Assembly (NCBI RefSeq): GCF_029392815.1
Contig: NZ_CP113942.1
Coordinates: 1,736,001-1,800,000 of the forward strand
Length of the DNA: 64,000 nucleotides
Direction of reading: 5' to 3'
DNA from: Bifidobacterium sp. ESL0682
GTDB lineage: Bacteria > Actinomycetota > Actinomycetes > Actinomycetales > Bifidobacteriaceae
Shown: one piece after another, positions 19,067 to 28,600 of the stretch
How the letters are laid out: every line of letters begins with the position of its first letter
Numbering within the stretch: the stretch's first letter is position 1
Position numbers and translations under genes: made by a program
Notes under the pieces: model-generated
What the model saw: the letters and a program-made list of their open reading frames with translations, nothing else
Told to the model about the DNA's origin: nothing
The model's database searches: none

Positions 19067-20082
19067 ATGGCAGTGAAAATCGGTATCAACGGATTCGGCC
19101 GCATCGGACGGCTCACGTTCCGCAGGCTTTTTGAACTGAAAAGCGACGAAGTCGAAGTCGTCGCCATCAACGACCTGACCGACCCGGCCATGCTCGCCTA
19201 TCTACTGCAACATGACAGCGTACAGGGGCGCTTCCCCGCGGAAGTCTCCAGCGACGAGACCGGCATCATCGTGGACGGCAAACATTACACCGTCTATGCG
19301 CAGCGCGACGCCGCGAATATTCCTTGGGTCGCCAACGACGGGGTCGAGCTGGTAGTGGAGTCCACCGGTTTCTACACCAGCACCGAGAAATCCTCAGCGC
19401 ATTTGAAGGCGGGTGTCAAGAAGGTGCTCGTCTCTGCACCGGCCGGCGACATGCCGACCGTGGTCTACGGCGTCAACCAGAACGTCCTGACCGCCGACGA
19501 CCGCATCATCTCCCCGGCTCCTGCACCACGCAGTCTGTGGCACTTTTGGCCAAACCGATGAACGACCATTACGGCATCCGCGCCGGCTCGATGACCACAA
19601 TCCACGCCTATACCGCCTCACAGAGCCTGACCGACGGGCCGAAGAGCAAGAACGCACGCAACAACCGCGCGGCGGCCGAAAATGTCATCCCGCATTCCAC
19701 CGGCGCCGCCAAGGCCATCGGTCTGGTCATTCCTGAGCTCGACGGCAAGTTGAAGGGGCAGGCCCGTCGCGTTCCGGTTCGTTCCGGCTCCCTGACTGAG
19801 CTGTCGCTGGTGCTAGAAAAAACGCCTACGGCCAACGAAATCAACGAAATGTTCCGCGAGGCCACCCGCAACAACGATTCCTTCGGTTACGACGACACCG
19901 GCCTGGTCTCCTCTGACATGATCGGTGACACCCACGGTGCGATTTTCGATCCAACGCTGACCGAGGTAGTGCCGCTTGGCGAGGGCAACGGCGAATTGGT
20001 GAAGGTCAACGCCTGGTATGACAACGAATACGGTTTCACCTGCAACATGGTGCGCACGCTGCTGCATTTCGTGAGGCTGTAA
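19067..20082 (+). pseudogene. gap: glyceraldehyde-3-phosphate dehydrogenase, frame broken before catalytic Cys
   Basis: The first frame (19067-19561) carries the NAD-binding domain: [26 protein letters not shown], and the ESTGFYTS segment. The second frame carries the catalytic domain from SCTTQS (catalytic Cys) through HAYTASQSLTDGP, STGAAKAIG, RVPVRSGSLTELS and NAWYDNEYGFTCNMV to the stop at 20082. The switch falls at TCCCCGG (C4 at 19512-19515), and one added C restores a protein of about 338 residues with all key residues. GAPDH is central to glycolysis and the bifid shunt. Either another copy exists elsewhere or this is a sequencing error; I favour the error. Confidence 0.88.
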
Positions 20083-20121
20083 AGCAGAACGTAAACCTTA
20101 CGTAGTCTCTCAGACAAAAAG

Positions 20122-20160
20122 AAATCGGTGCCACGACTTAATTCGCCGTGGCACCGATTT
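20122..20160 (+). terminator. terminator after gap
   Basis: A perfect 14-bp stem (AAATCGGTGCCACG with its complement at 20147-20160) and an 11-base loop are followed by TTTAT. It also faces the convergent CMD-like gene and may act in both directions. Confidence 0.85.
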
Positions 20161-20209
20161 TTATATCAGAAATGAGATAACCAAAAACGAACCTTTTAAA
20201 AATCAACCG

Positions 20210-20458
20210 TTACTTTTCAGTTGTTTCATCATCATTCCACACCTTCTTGGCACGGTTGAACGCTGACCACGCCTTGGGCCAGCCGACGTAGAAGGCGAGG
20301 TGAGTGATTTCAGCTGCGATCTCGTCCTTGGTGATGCCGTTGGCCTTACCGATGTTGAAATGGGCATCCATCTGCTCGGTGGCACCCATAGCAATGATCG
20401 CGGCGATGGTAATCATCGAACGGTCGTGCGCAGAAAGCTCGTCCTCACGGCTCCACAC
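20210..20458 (-). CDS. carboxymuconolactone decarboxylase-like protein, 5' truncated
   Basis: The 82 residues from GTG 20458 match the AhpD/CMD fold of small gamma-carboxymuconolactone decarboxylase-like proteins (LSAHDRSMITIAAIIAMG, EIAAEITHLAFYVGWPKAWSAF). Family-like sequence continues upstream in the same frame (ISERFDNLFGEVWSRED) to about 20500, but no ATG, GTG or TTG is available before the end of the MFS gene. The natural N-terminus therefore seems lost. It lies 49 bases after the MFS stop on the same strand, so read-through expression is likely. The usual redox cysteine pair of AhpD is absent. The enzyme activity is unknown. Confidence 0.7.
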   Translation of the reverse strand: MWSREDELSAHDRSMITIAAIIAMGATEQMDAHFNIGKANGITKDEIAAEITHLAFYVGWPKAWSAFNRAKKVWNDDETTEK

Positions 20459-20507
20459 CTCACCGAATAGATTGTCGAATCGCTCGGAAATATAGTTTCC
20501 AACAACC

Positions 20508-22013
20508 TCACTTGTTCTCGGCGGCGATAGCCTTGTGCTCAGCTTCGGCGTTCGGGAGGAAGAACGACGCGACCATGCCGACGACGGCGAAGATGACCAT
20601 CAGGATGAAGCCCCAGTTGTAGCCGATGGCTTGGGCTGCAGCCTTGCCGGCGGAAGCTTGCGAGGTTGCGGCTAGGGAGATGACGAGCATCGCTAGCGCG
20701 GTGCCTAGTGAGCCACCGACCTGGCGAACCGTGGACGAAGCAGCGTTGGCGTGTGCAGTGAGACTGCCAGCGCTCATGTTGATGCCGGCGGTGAACGTGG
20801 TCATCATCGTGAATGAGATGCCGACCATGCGCAGCGCATAGCACAGGCCGATCACGAAGAGGCTGGTTTTCGCGCTGAACCAGAGCATCGGTACCGAGCC
20901 GATGAGGAGCATCAGGAAGCCGAATAGCGAGAGCTTCTTGATGCCGAGCTTGTCGTAAAGCGTACCGGAAATCGGGTTGCAAATCACCATGACCAGAGCG
21001 CCGGGCATCATCACCAAGCCGCTAATCAGTGCGGATTCCCCGCGCGTGGTCTGCAGGTAGAGCGGCAGCACCAGTTCGATGCCGACCATGGCGACGTTGC
21101 TGATGGTGCTCAACAGCGTGCAGAGGTTGAAGCGGGCGTTGCCGAAAACGTGGATGTCGAGCAGCGGCTTGGCGAGCTTCAACTGGCGGACGCAGAAGAG
21201 CGCCATGATGACCACGCCAACGATGAACAGCACCGCAAGCATCAACGTGATATGACCGGTGTTGCCGACCTCGGACAACGCGTAAAGAATGAGACCAAAG
21301 CCGAAGATGGATTCAGCGAAGGAGATAACGTCGGTGGTGGTGTGATGCGGCGAGGTGAGGTTGCGCACCAGCGGGACGGCGAGAATCGCGGTGATGGCGC
21401 TGGCTATGGCGAGAATGCTGAAGAGCATCTTCCAGCTGGAAACCTTGAGAATCAGGCCGGAAATGGTGGGGCCGACCGCCGGGCCGAAGCCGATGACCAG
21501 GCCGGTGATGCCCATGGCCATGCCGCGCTTATCAGGCGGGAACATCATCAGGATGACGTTCTGGATGAACGGCATGAGCCCGCCGGCTGCGATGGCCTCG
21601 ATGATACGGCCCGCGAGCAGCACCCAGAAGTTCGGTGCGAAAATGCAGACGATTGAGCCGACGAAGAAGACACCCATCAACGTGACGAACGTGGTGCGCA
21701 GATTGAACGACTCGAACACCCACGCAGACATCGGAATCATGAGCCCGACCACCAGCAGGTAGGCCGTTGTGAGCCACTGCGCCGTAGCCTGGCTCACCGA
21801 GAACGCGCCCATGATGGTGGGTAGCGCGTTGTTCAAAAACGTCTCGGCCATCAACGCCGTGAACGAGCCGAGCAACAAAACGGCCATCATCAGGCCGCGC
21901 TGCCGTGAAGTAATCGAGGCTGTGAAGCCCCCGCTCCCCTGCCCGGACTCGGGTTGCGAAGCAGAAGCGTCCTGCTGCCCGTCTTTCTGTTGTGTCGATT
22001 GTTGATTGACCAT
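20508..22013 (-). CDS. MFS drug exporter, DHA2 (14-helix) family
   Basis: The protein has 501 residues from ATG 22013, which is preceded by AAGGAAGG; the upstream in-frame ATG has no such site. About 40 polar residues precede 14 predicted membrane helices in the EmrB/QacA arrangement. Motif C-like GLVIGFGPAVGPTISGLI lies near residue 160, and NNALPTIMGAFSVSQATAQWLTTAYLL is typical of proton-driven multidrug exporters. A MarR regulator lies just upstream on the same strand, so a drug- or acid-responsive efflux unit is likely. The substrate is not deducible. Confidence 0.9.
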   Translation of the reverse strand: MVNQQSTQQKDGQQDASASQPESGQGSGGFTASITSRQRGLMMAVLLLGSFTALMAETFLNNALPTIMGAFSVSQATAQWLTTAYLLVVGLMIPMSAWVFESFNLRTTFVTLMGVFFVGSIVCIFAPNFWVLLAGRIIEAIAAGGLMPFIQNVILMMFPPDKRGMAMGITGLVIGFGPAVGPTISGLILKVSSWKMLFSILAIASAITAILAVPLVRNLTSPHHTTTDVISFAESIFGFGLILYALSEVGNTGHITLMLAVLFIVGVVIMALFCVRQLKLAKPLLDIHVFGNARFNLCTLLSTISNVAMVGIELVLPLYLQTTRGESALISGLVMMPGALVMVICNPISGTLYDKLGIKKLSLFGFLMLLIGSVPMLWFSAKTSLFVIGLCYALRMVGISFTMMTTFTAGINMSAGSLTAHANAASSTVRQVGGSLGTALAMLVISLAATSQASAGKAAAQAIGYNWGFILMVIFAVVGMVASFFLPNAEAEHKAIAAENK

Positions 22014-22075
22014 CGATATAACCTTCCTTAATTTATAGCAAGCTACAGTTTGGATAAAAAAATATGCTTTCTCCA

Positions 22076-22315
22076 TCACGAAACAACAAATCGGTTTGCC
22101 GTACAGCCAGGCAATAGCAGCATTGAGACTGCATTCATGCCTACAAACGGCTTCAATGCTGCAAAAATGAACGACATCAAAAATCGCTTACCCCGAAAAA
22201 GGCGGAATTCCAACGTTTCGGAAATTCGGCTTATTGCTGGCCGCAGCACGGAAGCACCAATCAACCTCACATGCTCGTTCCCTGCTACGAAATCGTCATC
22301 AATCGTCAAATTCAT
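22076..22315 (-). CDS. possible small protein coupled to marR-type gene
   Basis: The ATG at 22315 overlaps the MarR stop codon (ATGA), and the 79-codon frame fills most of the 298-base gap before the exporter gene. The product (begins MNLTIDDDFVAGN) has one moderately hydrophobic stretch near its C-terminus and no recognised domain. The overlap is the only positive evidence, so it may be a chance frame. Confidence 0.25.
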   Translation of the reverse strand: MNLTIDDDFVAGNEHVRLIGASVLRPAISRISETLEFRLFRGKRFLMSFIFAALKPFVGMNAVSMLLLPGCTANRFVVS

Positions 22316-22803
22316 CGCGTCGAGCTTTCCGAAAAGTTCGCGATGATCCGCTTAAACGCAGCAATCAGCCTTTTCTGCTCGACGGACCCCAAACCATCGG
22401 TAATTTTCCCGTTGATTTGCTTCATAACGCCATGAATATCGTCGATATGCGCATTGATCAACCGCTGCCCCTCGGCCGTAAGCTCGAGCAGAATCTGCCG
22501 CCGATCGCTTTCCAACTGGGACGTCTTGATAAGCCCCGCGCTTTCCAGCCTTTTGACAATGCCACGAATCGTGGGGTGGCTGAGCACGAACCGGTCAGCA
22601 ATCTCGCGCTGAGTGACGACGCGACCGCGGGCATCGTGCAGATAGACCATCAACGTAATCTGCGGCCCAGTGAGGCTGTACCCCTCAAACATCGAGGCGA
22701 CACGATTGTTGAGCTCCTTCTCAATCAAGGTATTTGCAACCTTGATGAGCGGCCCCAGCTTATCCGCACCGGCTTCGCCCGGCCGAGCATCGTCCTTACC
22801 CAT
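22312..22803 (-). CDS. MarR-family transcriptional regulator
   Basis: The protein has 163 residues. The winged helix-turn-helix is evident (QREIADRFVLSHPTIRGIVKRLESAGLIKTSQLESDRRQ, about residues 82-120), flanked by the helical dimerisation ends typical of MarR. No ribosome site precedes ATG 22803. A TATTGT box lies about 14 bases upstream with the palindrome TAGCTAGCTA between, so the mRNA may be leaderless and that palindrome a possible operator. Its position before the MFS exporter suggests it represses that gene until a ligand binds. Confidence 0.87.
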   Translation of the reverse strand: MGKDDARPGEAGADKLGPLIKVANTLIEKELNNRVASMFEGYSLTGPQITLMVYLHDARGRVVTQREIADRFVLSHPTIRGIVKRLESAGLIKTSQLESDRRQILLELTAEGQRLINAHIDDIHGVMKQINGKITDGLGSVEQKRLIAAFKRIIANFSESSTR

Positions 22804-22883
22804 AGCTAGCTACAATAATTCCCGACAGCGACTTATTACATGCAATGCTTTATCGCCGCCCCCACCTGTTTGTCTAGATGATT

Positions 22884-22912
22884 TTGACAATTTGTATCCT
22901 GTAAGATACAGT
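22884..22912 (+). promoter_or_regulatory. toxin-antitoxin promoter with overlapping operator
   Basis: TTGACA (22884-22889) and TACAGT (22907-22912) are spaced 17 bases apart. The perfect inverted repeat TGTATC-CTGTAA-GATACA (22893-22910) fills the spacer and enters the -10 box. Transcription would begin close to the toxin ATG at 22918, leaving almost no leader. The layout fits autorepression by the toxin-antitoxin complex. Confidence 0.6.
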
Positions 22913-22917
22913 AAAGT

Positions 22918-23220
22918 ATGAAAATACTTAAATCAGCAACTTTCGATGATTGGCTAGTCCATCTACGAGATAAACCTGTACAGAGAAAAATCCTTGCCTG
23001 GCTGACAAGACTCGGCCTTTCAGACCGATTGATTGGAGATTGCAAATCAATCAAGGACGGCATTTACGAACAACGTTTCAACACCGGCCCCGGATATCGA
23101 GTTTATTTTGCCCGCAACGGCGATCAACTCGTTTTGCTTCTGGTAGGCGGGGATAAAAGCACTCAGGCCAGAGACATCGACAGGGCAAAAGCAATGTGGA
23201 AAGAATGGAAACAGCAATGA
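22918..23220 (+). CDS. higB: RelE/HigB-family toxin
   Basis: The protein has 100 residues and matches the RelE/ParE superfamily 'addiction module killer' group. Typical segments are FDDWLVHLRDKPVQRKILAWLTRL, the strand pair DGIYEQRFNTGPGYRVYFAR with the Arg residues used for ribosome-dependent mRNA cleavage in HigB/RelE, and LLLVGGDKSTQARDIDRAK. It precedes the antitoxin and overlaps it by ATGA (23217-23220), the toxin-first order of higBA loci. It probably acts on translating mRNA. Confidence 0.85.
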   Translation: MKILKSATFDDWLVHLRDKPVQRKILAWLTRLGLSDRLIGDCKSIKDGIYEQRFNTGPGYRVYFARNGDQLVLLLVGGDKSTQARDIDRAKAMWKEWKQQ

Positions 23221-23605
23221 AAAAGCCGACACCGACAAAAGAAAACTTTAGCGAATTCAACGCATCCGACTACCTCAACACCAAGGAAGACGCGGAAAAC
23301 TATCTGAAAGAAGTCATCGCCGAAGCGGATAGCATCGAAGATGAGGACGAGGCCACCTCGCTGATCGTCGCCGCTCTGGGCGAAGTAGCAAGAGCTCAGA
23401 AAAAATGACTGCCATCGCCGATCGGGCCAACGTGGGGAGGCCAAGCCTGTATAAATCCCTGAAAAAGGGAGCGAACCCTTCGTTCCGCACGGTTTACAGC
23501 ACTCTCAGAGAATTGTTTGGCGGCGCAAGCCCGCTATTCCCCGCCAAACTGCTTGATTTTGCCACTGGCACAACAACGAGAACCGCAAATCAAAAGCGAC
23601 CATAA
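23217..23605 (+). pseudogene. higA: HigA-like antitoxin, split by a frame break
   Basis: The first frame (ATG 23217 to TGA 23408) encodes a helical N-terminal part ending ALGEVARAQKK. The second (ATG 23405 to 23605) encodes the rest of an addiction-module antidote with a Cro-type helix-turn-helix (MTAIADRANVGRPSLYKSLKKG). Together they align end to end with single-chain HigA-like antitoxins. The junction is the A6 run 23400-23405, where the stop and a new ATG overlap as ATGA. One missing A, or a real split translated by coupling, are both possible. If the halves are not joined, DNA binding or toxin neutralisation could be weakened. Confidence 0.75.
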
Positions 23606-23669
23606 AACCAGCAAAATCCCGCTGACTAGCAATCATCATCCGTCCGCCAAATCAAGGAAGAAGCCCATC

Positions 23670-24689
23670 ATGGAACGCATCACTTTAGGAGATTCGGGCG
23701 TCAAGGTCTCGCCGATGTTCATCGGCGGCATGTCATTCGGCAAGCCGGACCCGGAACAACACGTTTGGACCATCGACCAGGAAAGCACGCAGGCCGTCAT
23801 CGCACGGGCGCTCGAGCTCGGCGTCAACGCCATCGACACCGCCAACTGCTACGCGCGCGGCACCAGCGAGGAATACATCGGCCAGGCGCTGAAGAACCTC
23901 GGCATCCCGCGCGATCAAGTCGTGCTCGCCAGCAAGGTCTACTTCAACGAGGGCCATTCCTCCGCCAAGGCCATCAAGCGCGAAATCGAAGGCAGCCTGA
24001 AGCGACTGCAGACCGACTACCTCGATCTCTACATCCTGCATCGCTTCGACTACACCACGCCGATGGAGGAGACCATGCAGGCGCTCGACGAACTGGTGCG
24101 CGCGGGCAAGGTGCGTGCCATCGGCGCCAGCGAAATGTACGGCTACCAGTACCACAACCTGCAGGTCGTCGCCGAAGAGAACGGCTGGACGAAGCTCTCG
24201 ACGCTGCAATGCCACTACAACCTCATCTACCGCGAAGATGAACGCGAGCTCATCCCGGTCGCCCGGCAGTATAACGCGGTTCCGACTCCTTACAGCCCAC
24301 TCGCTTCCGGCCACCTCGCCCGCAAGACCTGGGATTCCGATTCGCTGCGCGGCAAGACTGACAAGGTCGAACACAGCAAGTACGACCGCGACCGCGCCAT
24401 CGACCAGCCCATAGTCGACCGCGTCGCCGAACTCGCCGAAAAGCGCGAGGTAAGCATGTCGCAGATCGCCTTGGCCTGGCACTGGGCGCACGGCCCGTCA
24501 GCGCCGATTGTCGGATGCAGCTCCCCCAAGCGCGTTGACCAAGCCGTTGCCGCAATGGACGTCAAGCTGAGCCCCGATGAGGTCGACTACCTCGAGGCAC
24601 CCTACATCGCTCACGAACTGGTCGGCCCGCTGGCCCGTCCGGGCGATAAGCCGCTGGCCGGCACCACTGCTCCGCCGGAAACCAAGTAG
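23670..24689 (+). CDS. aldo/keto reductase
   Basis: The protein has 339 residues from ATG 23670, with GGAAG upstream. It is an NADPH-dependent aldo/keto reductase with a TIM-barrel. Catalytic residues are visible: Asp and Tyr in DTANCYARG (about residues 53-61), Lys in ASKVYFN, and His in LYILHRFD. QIALAWHWAHGPSAPIVGCSSPKRVDQ near the end is the nucleotide-binding part. The substrate cannot be predicted. The convergent flavodoxin gene begins only 17 bases beyond its stop. Confidence 0.92.
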   Translation: MERITLGDSGVKVSPMFIGGMSFGKPDPEQHVWTIDQESTQAVIARALELGVNAIDTANCYARGTSEEYIGQALKNLGIPRDQVVLASKVYFNEGHSSAKAIKREIEGSLKRLQTDYLDLYILHRFDYTTPMEETMQALDELVRAGKVRAIGASEMYGYQYHNLQVVAEENGWTKLSTLQCHYNLIYREDERELIPVARQYNAVPTPYSPLASGHLARKTWDSDSLRGKTDKVEHSKYDRDRAIDQPIVDRVAELAEKREVSMSQIALAWHWAHGPSAPIVGCSSPKRVDQAVAAMDVKLSPDEVDYLEAPYIAHELVGPLARPGDKPLAGTTAPPETK

Positions 24690-24706
24690 GCTGAGAAGCC
24701 AGTGGG

Positions 24707-25183
24707 TTATAGGCCAAGCCCCTCAACCCACTGGCCAAGCGTGGACTCACTGACGTCGGCAGTGAAGCGCTGCCCCGTCTTCCATATACCCTTCGGCGCG
24801 GAATCATGCAAATGCTCGCCGCTCGCACCGTCCATGCTTCCGCCGGAAGTGGCAAACGGCACGATGGTCTTGCCCGAAAAATCCTGGCTTTCCAGGAATG
24901 TACGCACAATCTGCGGCGCAACACCGTACCAAATCGGATAGCCCACAAACACCACATCGTAAGCGCCAACGTTAATGGCCTTGGCCATCTGCGGACGAGC
25001 CTTGACGGCATGCTCCACGCTCGCGCGGCTTTTCTCGTCATCCGCCTTGAGATCAGAGGCGATATACGGCATAGACGGTGTGATTTCCTCGATATCAGCA
25101 CCGGCAGCCTTAGCCAGCTTCTGCGCTACATCGCGCGTGTTCCCCGTCGCAGAAAAATACGTTACTAGTGTTTTATGAGTCAT
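24707..25183 (-). CDS. flavodoxin
   Basis: The protein has 158 residues, with the FMN phosphate loop TYFSATGNTRDVAQKLA near the N-terminus and the flavin-stacking regions VFVGYPIWYGVAPQIVRTFL and FATSGGSMDGASGEHLHD. This is the short flavodoxin-4 type annotated widely in Firmicutes and Actinobacteria, a cytoplasmic electron carrier or quinone-like reductase. It lies next to the aldo/keto reductase in convergent orientation; a shared redox role is only suggested. Confidence 0.9.
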   Translation of the reverse strand: MTHKTLVTYFSATGNTRDVAQKLAKAAGADIEEITPSMPYIASDLKADDEKSRASVEHAVKARPQMAKAINVGAYDVVFVGYPIWYGVAPQIVRTFLESQDFSGKTIVPFATSGGSMDGASGEHLHDSAPKGIWKTGQRFTADVSESTLGQWVEGLGL

Positions 25184-25326
25184 TTTGACCTCTTTTGTCT
25201 GACGCTTCTCACACTGCCGTACATTGTAAGTTCGGACCTCTACGAAGCCAAGAGTTCAAAGGCTTGAAAGCCAGAATCCAAGCCGCTCCCGCGCGACAAA
25301 GAATACACGAAAACCACAAGCAAACG

Positions 25327-25407
25327 TGCGAGCAAAGGGACTCGAACCCTCACGACAAAGTCACAGGAACCTAAATCCTGCGCGTCTACCAATTCCGCCA
25401 TGCTCGC
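25327..25407 (-). tRNA. tRNA-Leu (anticodon TAG)
   Basis: On the minus strand there is an 81-base class II tRNA with acceptor GCGAGCA/TGCTCGC, D arm GGCGGAATTGGTAGACGC, anticodon stem CAGGA/TCCTG with loop TTTAGGT (anticodon TAG), a short variable arm, and a T arm with GGTTCGAGTCC. CCA is not encoded. The region to its right (25408-25694) is AT-rich and contains the promoter of the DUF285-repeat gene. Confidence 0.96.
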
Positions 25408-25694
25408 GTAACCAGATTCAATCTATCAGACCCATCGCCCAACGCGAGCCGACACGCCTGACAACATACCGCTGTGTTATCCATAAACCTAGCACCCTTT
25501 CCAACCGGATTTAAAATCAATATGCAACCATTTTGCACTGTAGTACAATTGCCAATTTTTCAACAAAACTGCAAAAAACGCGGTACTTCTTACACATGTC
25601 AAGCGATACTCTAGAATTAATTAGAGGTTTAAGTGTCAAATGTAATACTAAATTTGCGCTTTTCAAAGGGTTTAACTAAGAAAGTGGTTTCGAA

Positions 25695-28600
25695 ATGGGT
25701 GTTTTTCGCAACATTGTTGTCTTAATATTATGCATTACAGTTGCGCCCGATATTATTCCGTCGCAGATGTATGACAAAATACTAAATTCTTCATCCATTT
25801 CCGCATCCGCCTCACCTGATCCCGCACCGTCGCGGCACCGTTCCTCATCTTCCGACATTGCCCAGCACCATTCCGATTTTTGCGGAATTCCGGCTCATCG
25901 CAGGTTTCTAAATCACCACAGGTTTCCACCTCCCCACAAAGCTCCCGCATATCTTCCAATCCGCAAAATTCCCGCAAGTCCAGCACTTTGCACGACCCGC
26001 ACGCTTCCAACGCCACGCAACTCCACCAGACGCGCTCCGCTTCGCAAGTCACCACCGACCTGTCCAAAGGTACAACCCCCGCCCCTATGTTTCGGTCCGA
26101 CCCGGAGTCTCCATCCGTCCAACAGCAGATTAGTCCGCGAACCTCCTGCACCCAGACCAGCTGGGAGAGCATGGGCACGCCCGACGACGGCCGGCCACTA
26201 CGCCACCTCATGGCCAGGCGGCAACCGCCTGCCCTACGTGTCCGGCAGGGACACCAGCCCCGTGCAATGGCGCGTCGACAGCGCCTGCGTCCTCCACCTC
26301 ACCGGCGGCACCACACCATACTGGCACACCTACACCGGCGCCCCGTGGTATTCGATCAGCCGAACGCTGGCGGGAGTCAGTGTGGAGGGCAACCTCACCA
26401 TCACCAGCCCAGCCATGTTCGACAACTGTTTGTACGTGACGTCGTTCACCGTGCAACCCGGCGCACACATCAACCTCGTCAACCAAGGCGGCGTCCGAAT
26501 GTTCGGCGATACGGGGCTGACCACACTCGACCTCAGCAACTTCAACACCACCAACGCCACCGGCATGAGCTACATGTTCTTCGACTGTTTTGCGCTGGCC
26601 ACACTCGACCTCAGCCCCCTCGACACCACCAACGTCACCGACATGAGCGGCATGTTCAACAATACGGGGCTGGCCACACTCAACCTCAGCTGACCCTCGA
26701 CACCACCAACGTCACCAACATGAGCTACATGTTCAGCAGTGCAGGGCTAGCCACACTCGACCTCAGCCCCCTCGACACCACCAACGTCACCAACATGAGC
26801 CATATGTTCTTCCACTGTTTTGCGCTGGCCACACTCAACCTCAGTCACTTCGACACCACCAAAGTCACCGACATGAGCTACATGTTCAACTACTGTAAGA
26901 AGCTGACCGCACTCGACCTCAGCAACTTCGACACCACCAACGTCAATAACATGCGTTACATGTTCTACTTCTGTTCAAATTTGACCACACTCGACCTCAG
27001 CAACTTCGACACCACCAAAGTCACCGACATGAGCTACATGTTCAGCGAGTGTTATGATCTGACTACACTCGATGTCAGCAACTTCACCACCGCCAAAGCC
27101 TTCGACACAAGCTACATGTTTGACGGCTGCTCAAGGCTGACCACACTCGACCTCAGCAACTTCGACACCACCAACGTCAACAACATGAACTCCATGTTCT
27201 ACAGGACTTCGGGGCTGCGTCGAGTGGCGTTGGGCGCGAACACCCGTCTCCGCTCCACTTCGTATTTCCCCGGCAGCAACGTGTCGACGTGGGTGAAGGT
27301 GGACGCGCTCGAGACCGACCCCTGGCAGTACACGCTTTCCACGCCCGCCTGGTCCGGCACCTTCAGAGATCTGCAGACCCTGGCCGCCGGCACCAGCCCC
27401 CAGGGCGTCTACATCGACAAGACCCTCATCCCCACCGGGGTGCGCCTGCTCGCGGACGCCAACGGCGGCACCATGCCAGCCAACTGGTCCGACCACGTCG
27501 ACACCAACCTCGGCGCCAAGACACTGACCATGCCCGCCGCCACGACCATCACCGCCAACAAGCCCGGCAGCCTCTTCGCCGGATGGAACACCTGCCAGGA
27601 CCCCGCGACCGGCACCGGCTGCACCGCCTATTCGGCAGGCCAGGGCATCACCATCGCGCAGGGCGACTCCTGGCCCGTGCGCACCATCACCCTCTACGCC
27701 CAATGGACCGCCCTGCCGGCGCCCAAGGCGGGCACGCCCAACGTGAACGTGCCCGCCAGCGGCTACCCCACCATCAGCGTGGACATCACCAACCCCTCCA
27801 CCCACTACAACGGCGAGCAACTCTACGCCACCACCCACAAACCCGAAACCTGGACCAGACTCGCCGCCTACACCGCCGACGGCACCGGAGGCACCACCAC
27901 CTGGACCGGCCTGGGCGCCGGCAACCTCCAGGACGACATCGGCGACACCTACACCATCGACACCTACGCCACCATGACCGACCCCGCCACCGGACGCACC
28001 GTCACCACCACGCCCGACACCGCCGACGGCAGCAGACTGCACGGCATCCTCCCCTACGCCAGGATCGTCCTCGACGCCAACGGCGGCACCGGCGCGCCCG
28101 CCACCATCGCCGGGCTCGCCGACAGCACCACCAACAAGACCCAGCTGGCCATCCCCGGCCCCGGCGCCATGACCGGCCCCACCGACCCCGGGCAGACCGA
28201 CAGCCACAAGACCTTCACCGGATGGAACACCACCGGCACCGCCACCGGCCCGGACACCACCCTCAACCCCGGCAAGCCCGTCGACGGCACCAACAGCACC
28301 AGGACCCTCTACGCCGTATGGAAGACCGTCAACGCGCCCACCGGGCTCACCGCCAAACGCCTCGCTTCCGGCAACCTCATCCAGATCACCGGAAGCTCGA
28401 CACCATGGGACAGCACCGACACCGTCACCGTATGCGCCAAACGCACCGGCACCCCCGAGACCGCGTGGAAATGCGGCGACACCAACAGCGCCGACAGCCA
28501 GTGGGACACCGGAAGCACCACCTGGGACGGCGCCACCACCCACAATTGGACGGTCACCATACCCCACGACTTCAGCATTGACCAAGCCGGCGCCTACGAC

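Noticed and set aside
25327..25407. tRNA-Leu as the integration site for an island carrying the adhesin and cit genes
   Set aside because: The tRNA 3' end points away from these genes, and I see no duplicated 3' tRNA segment, integrase or other mobility gene in the window.
27131..28585. 484-codon Gly/Val-rich minus-strand frame within the surface-protein gene
   Set aside because: It mirrors the C-rich codon use of the surface-protein gene and has no recognisable domain or ribosome site.
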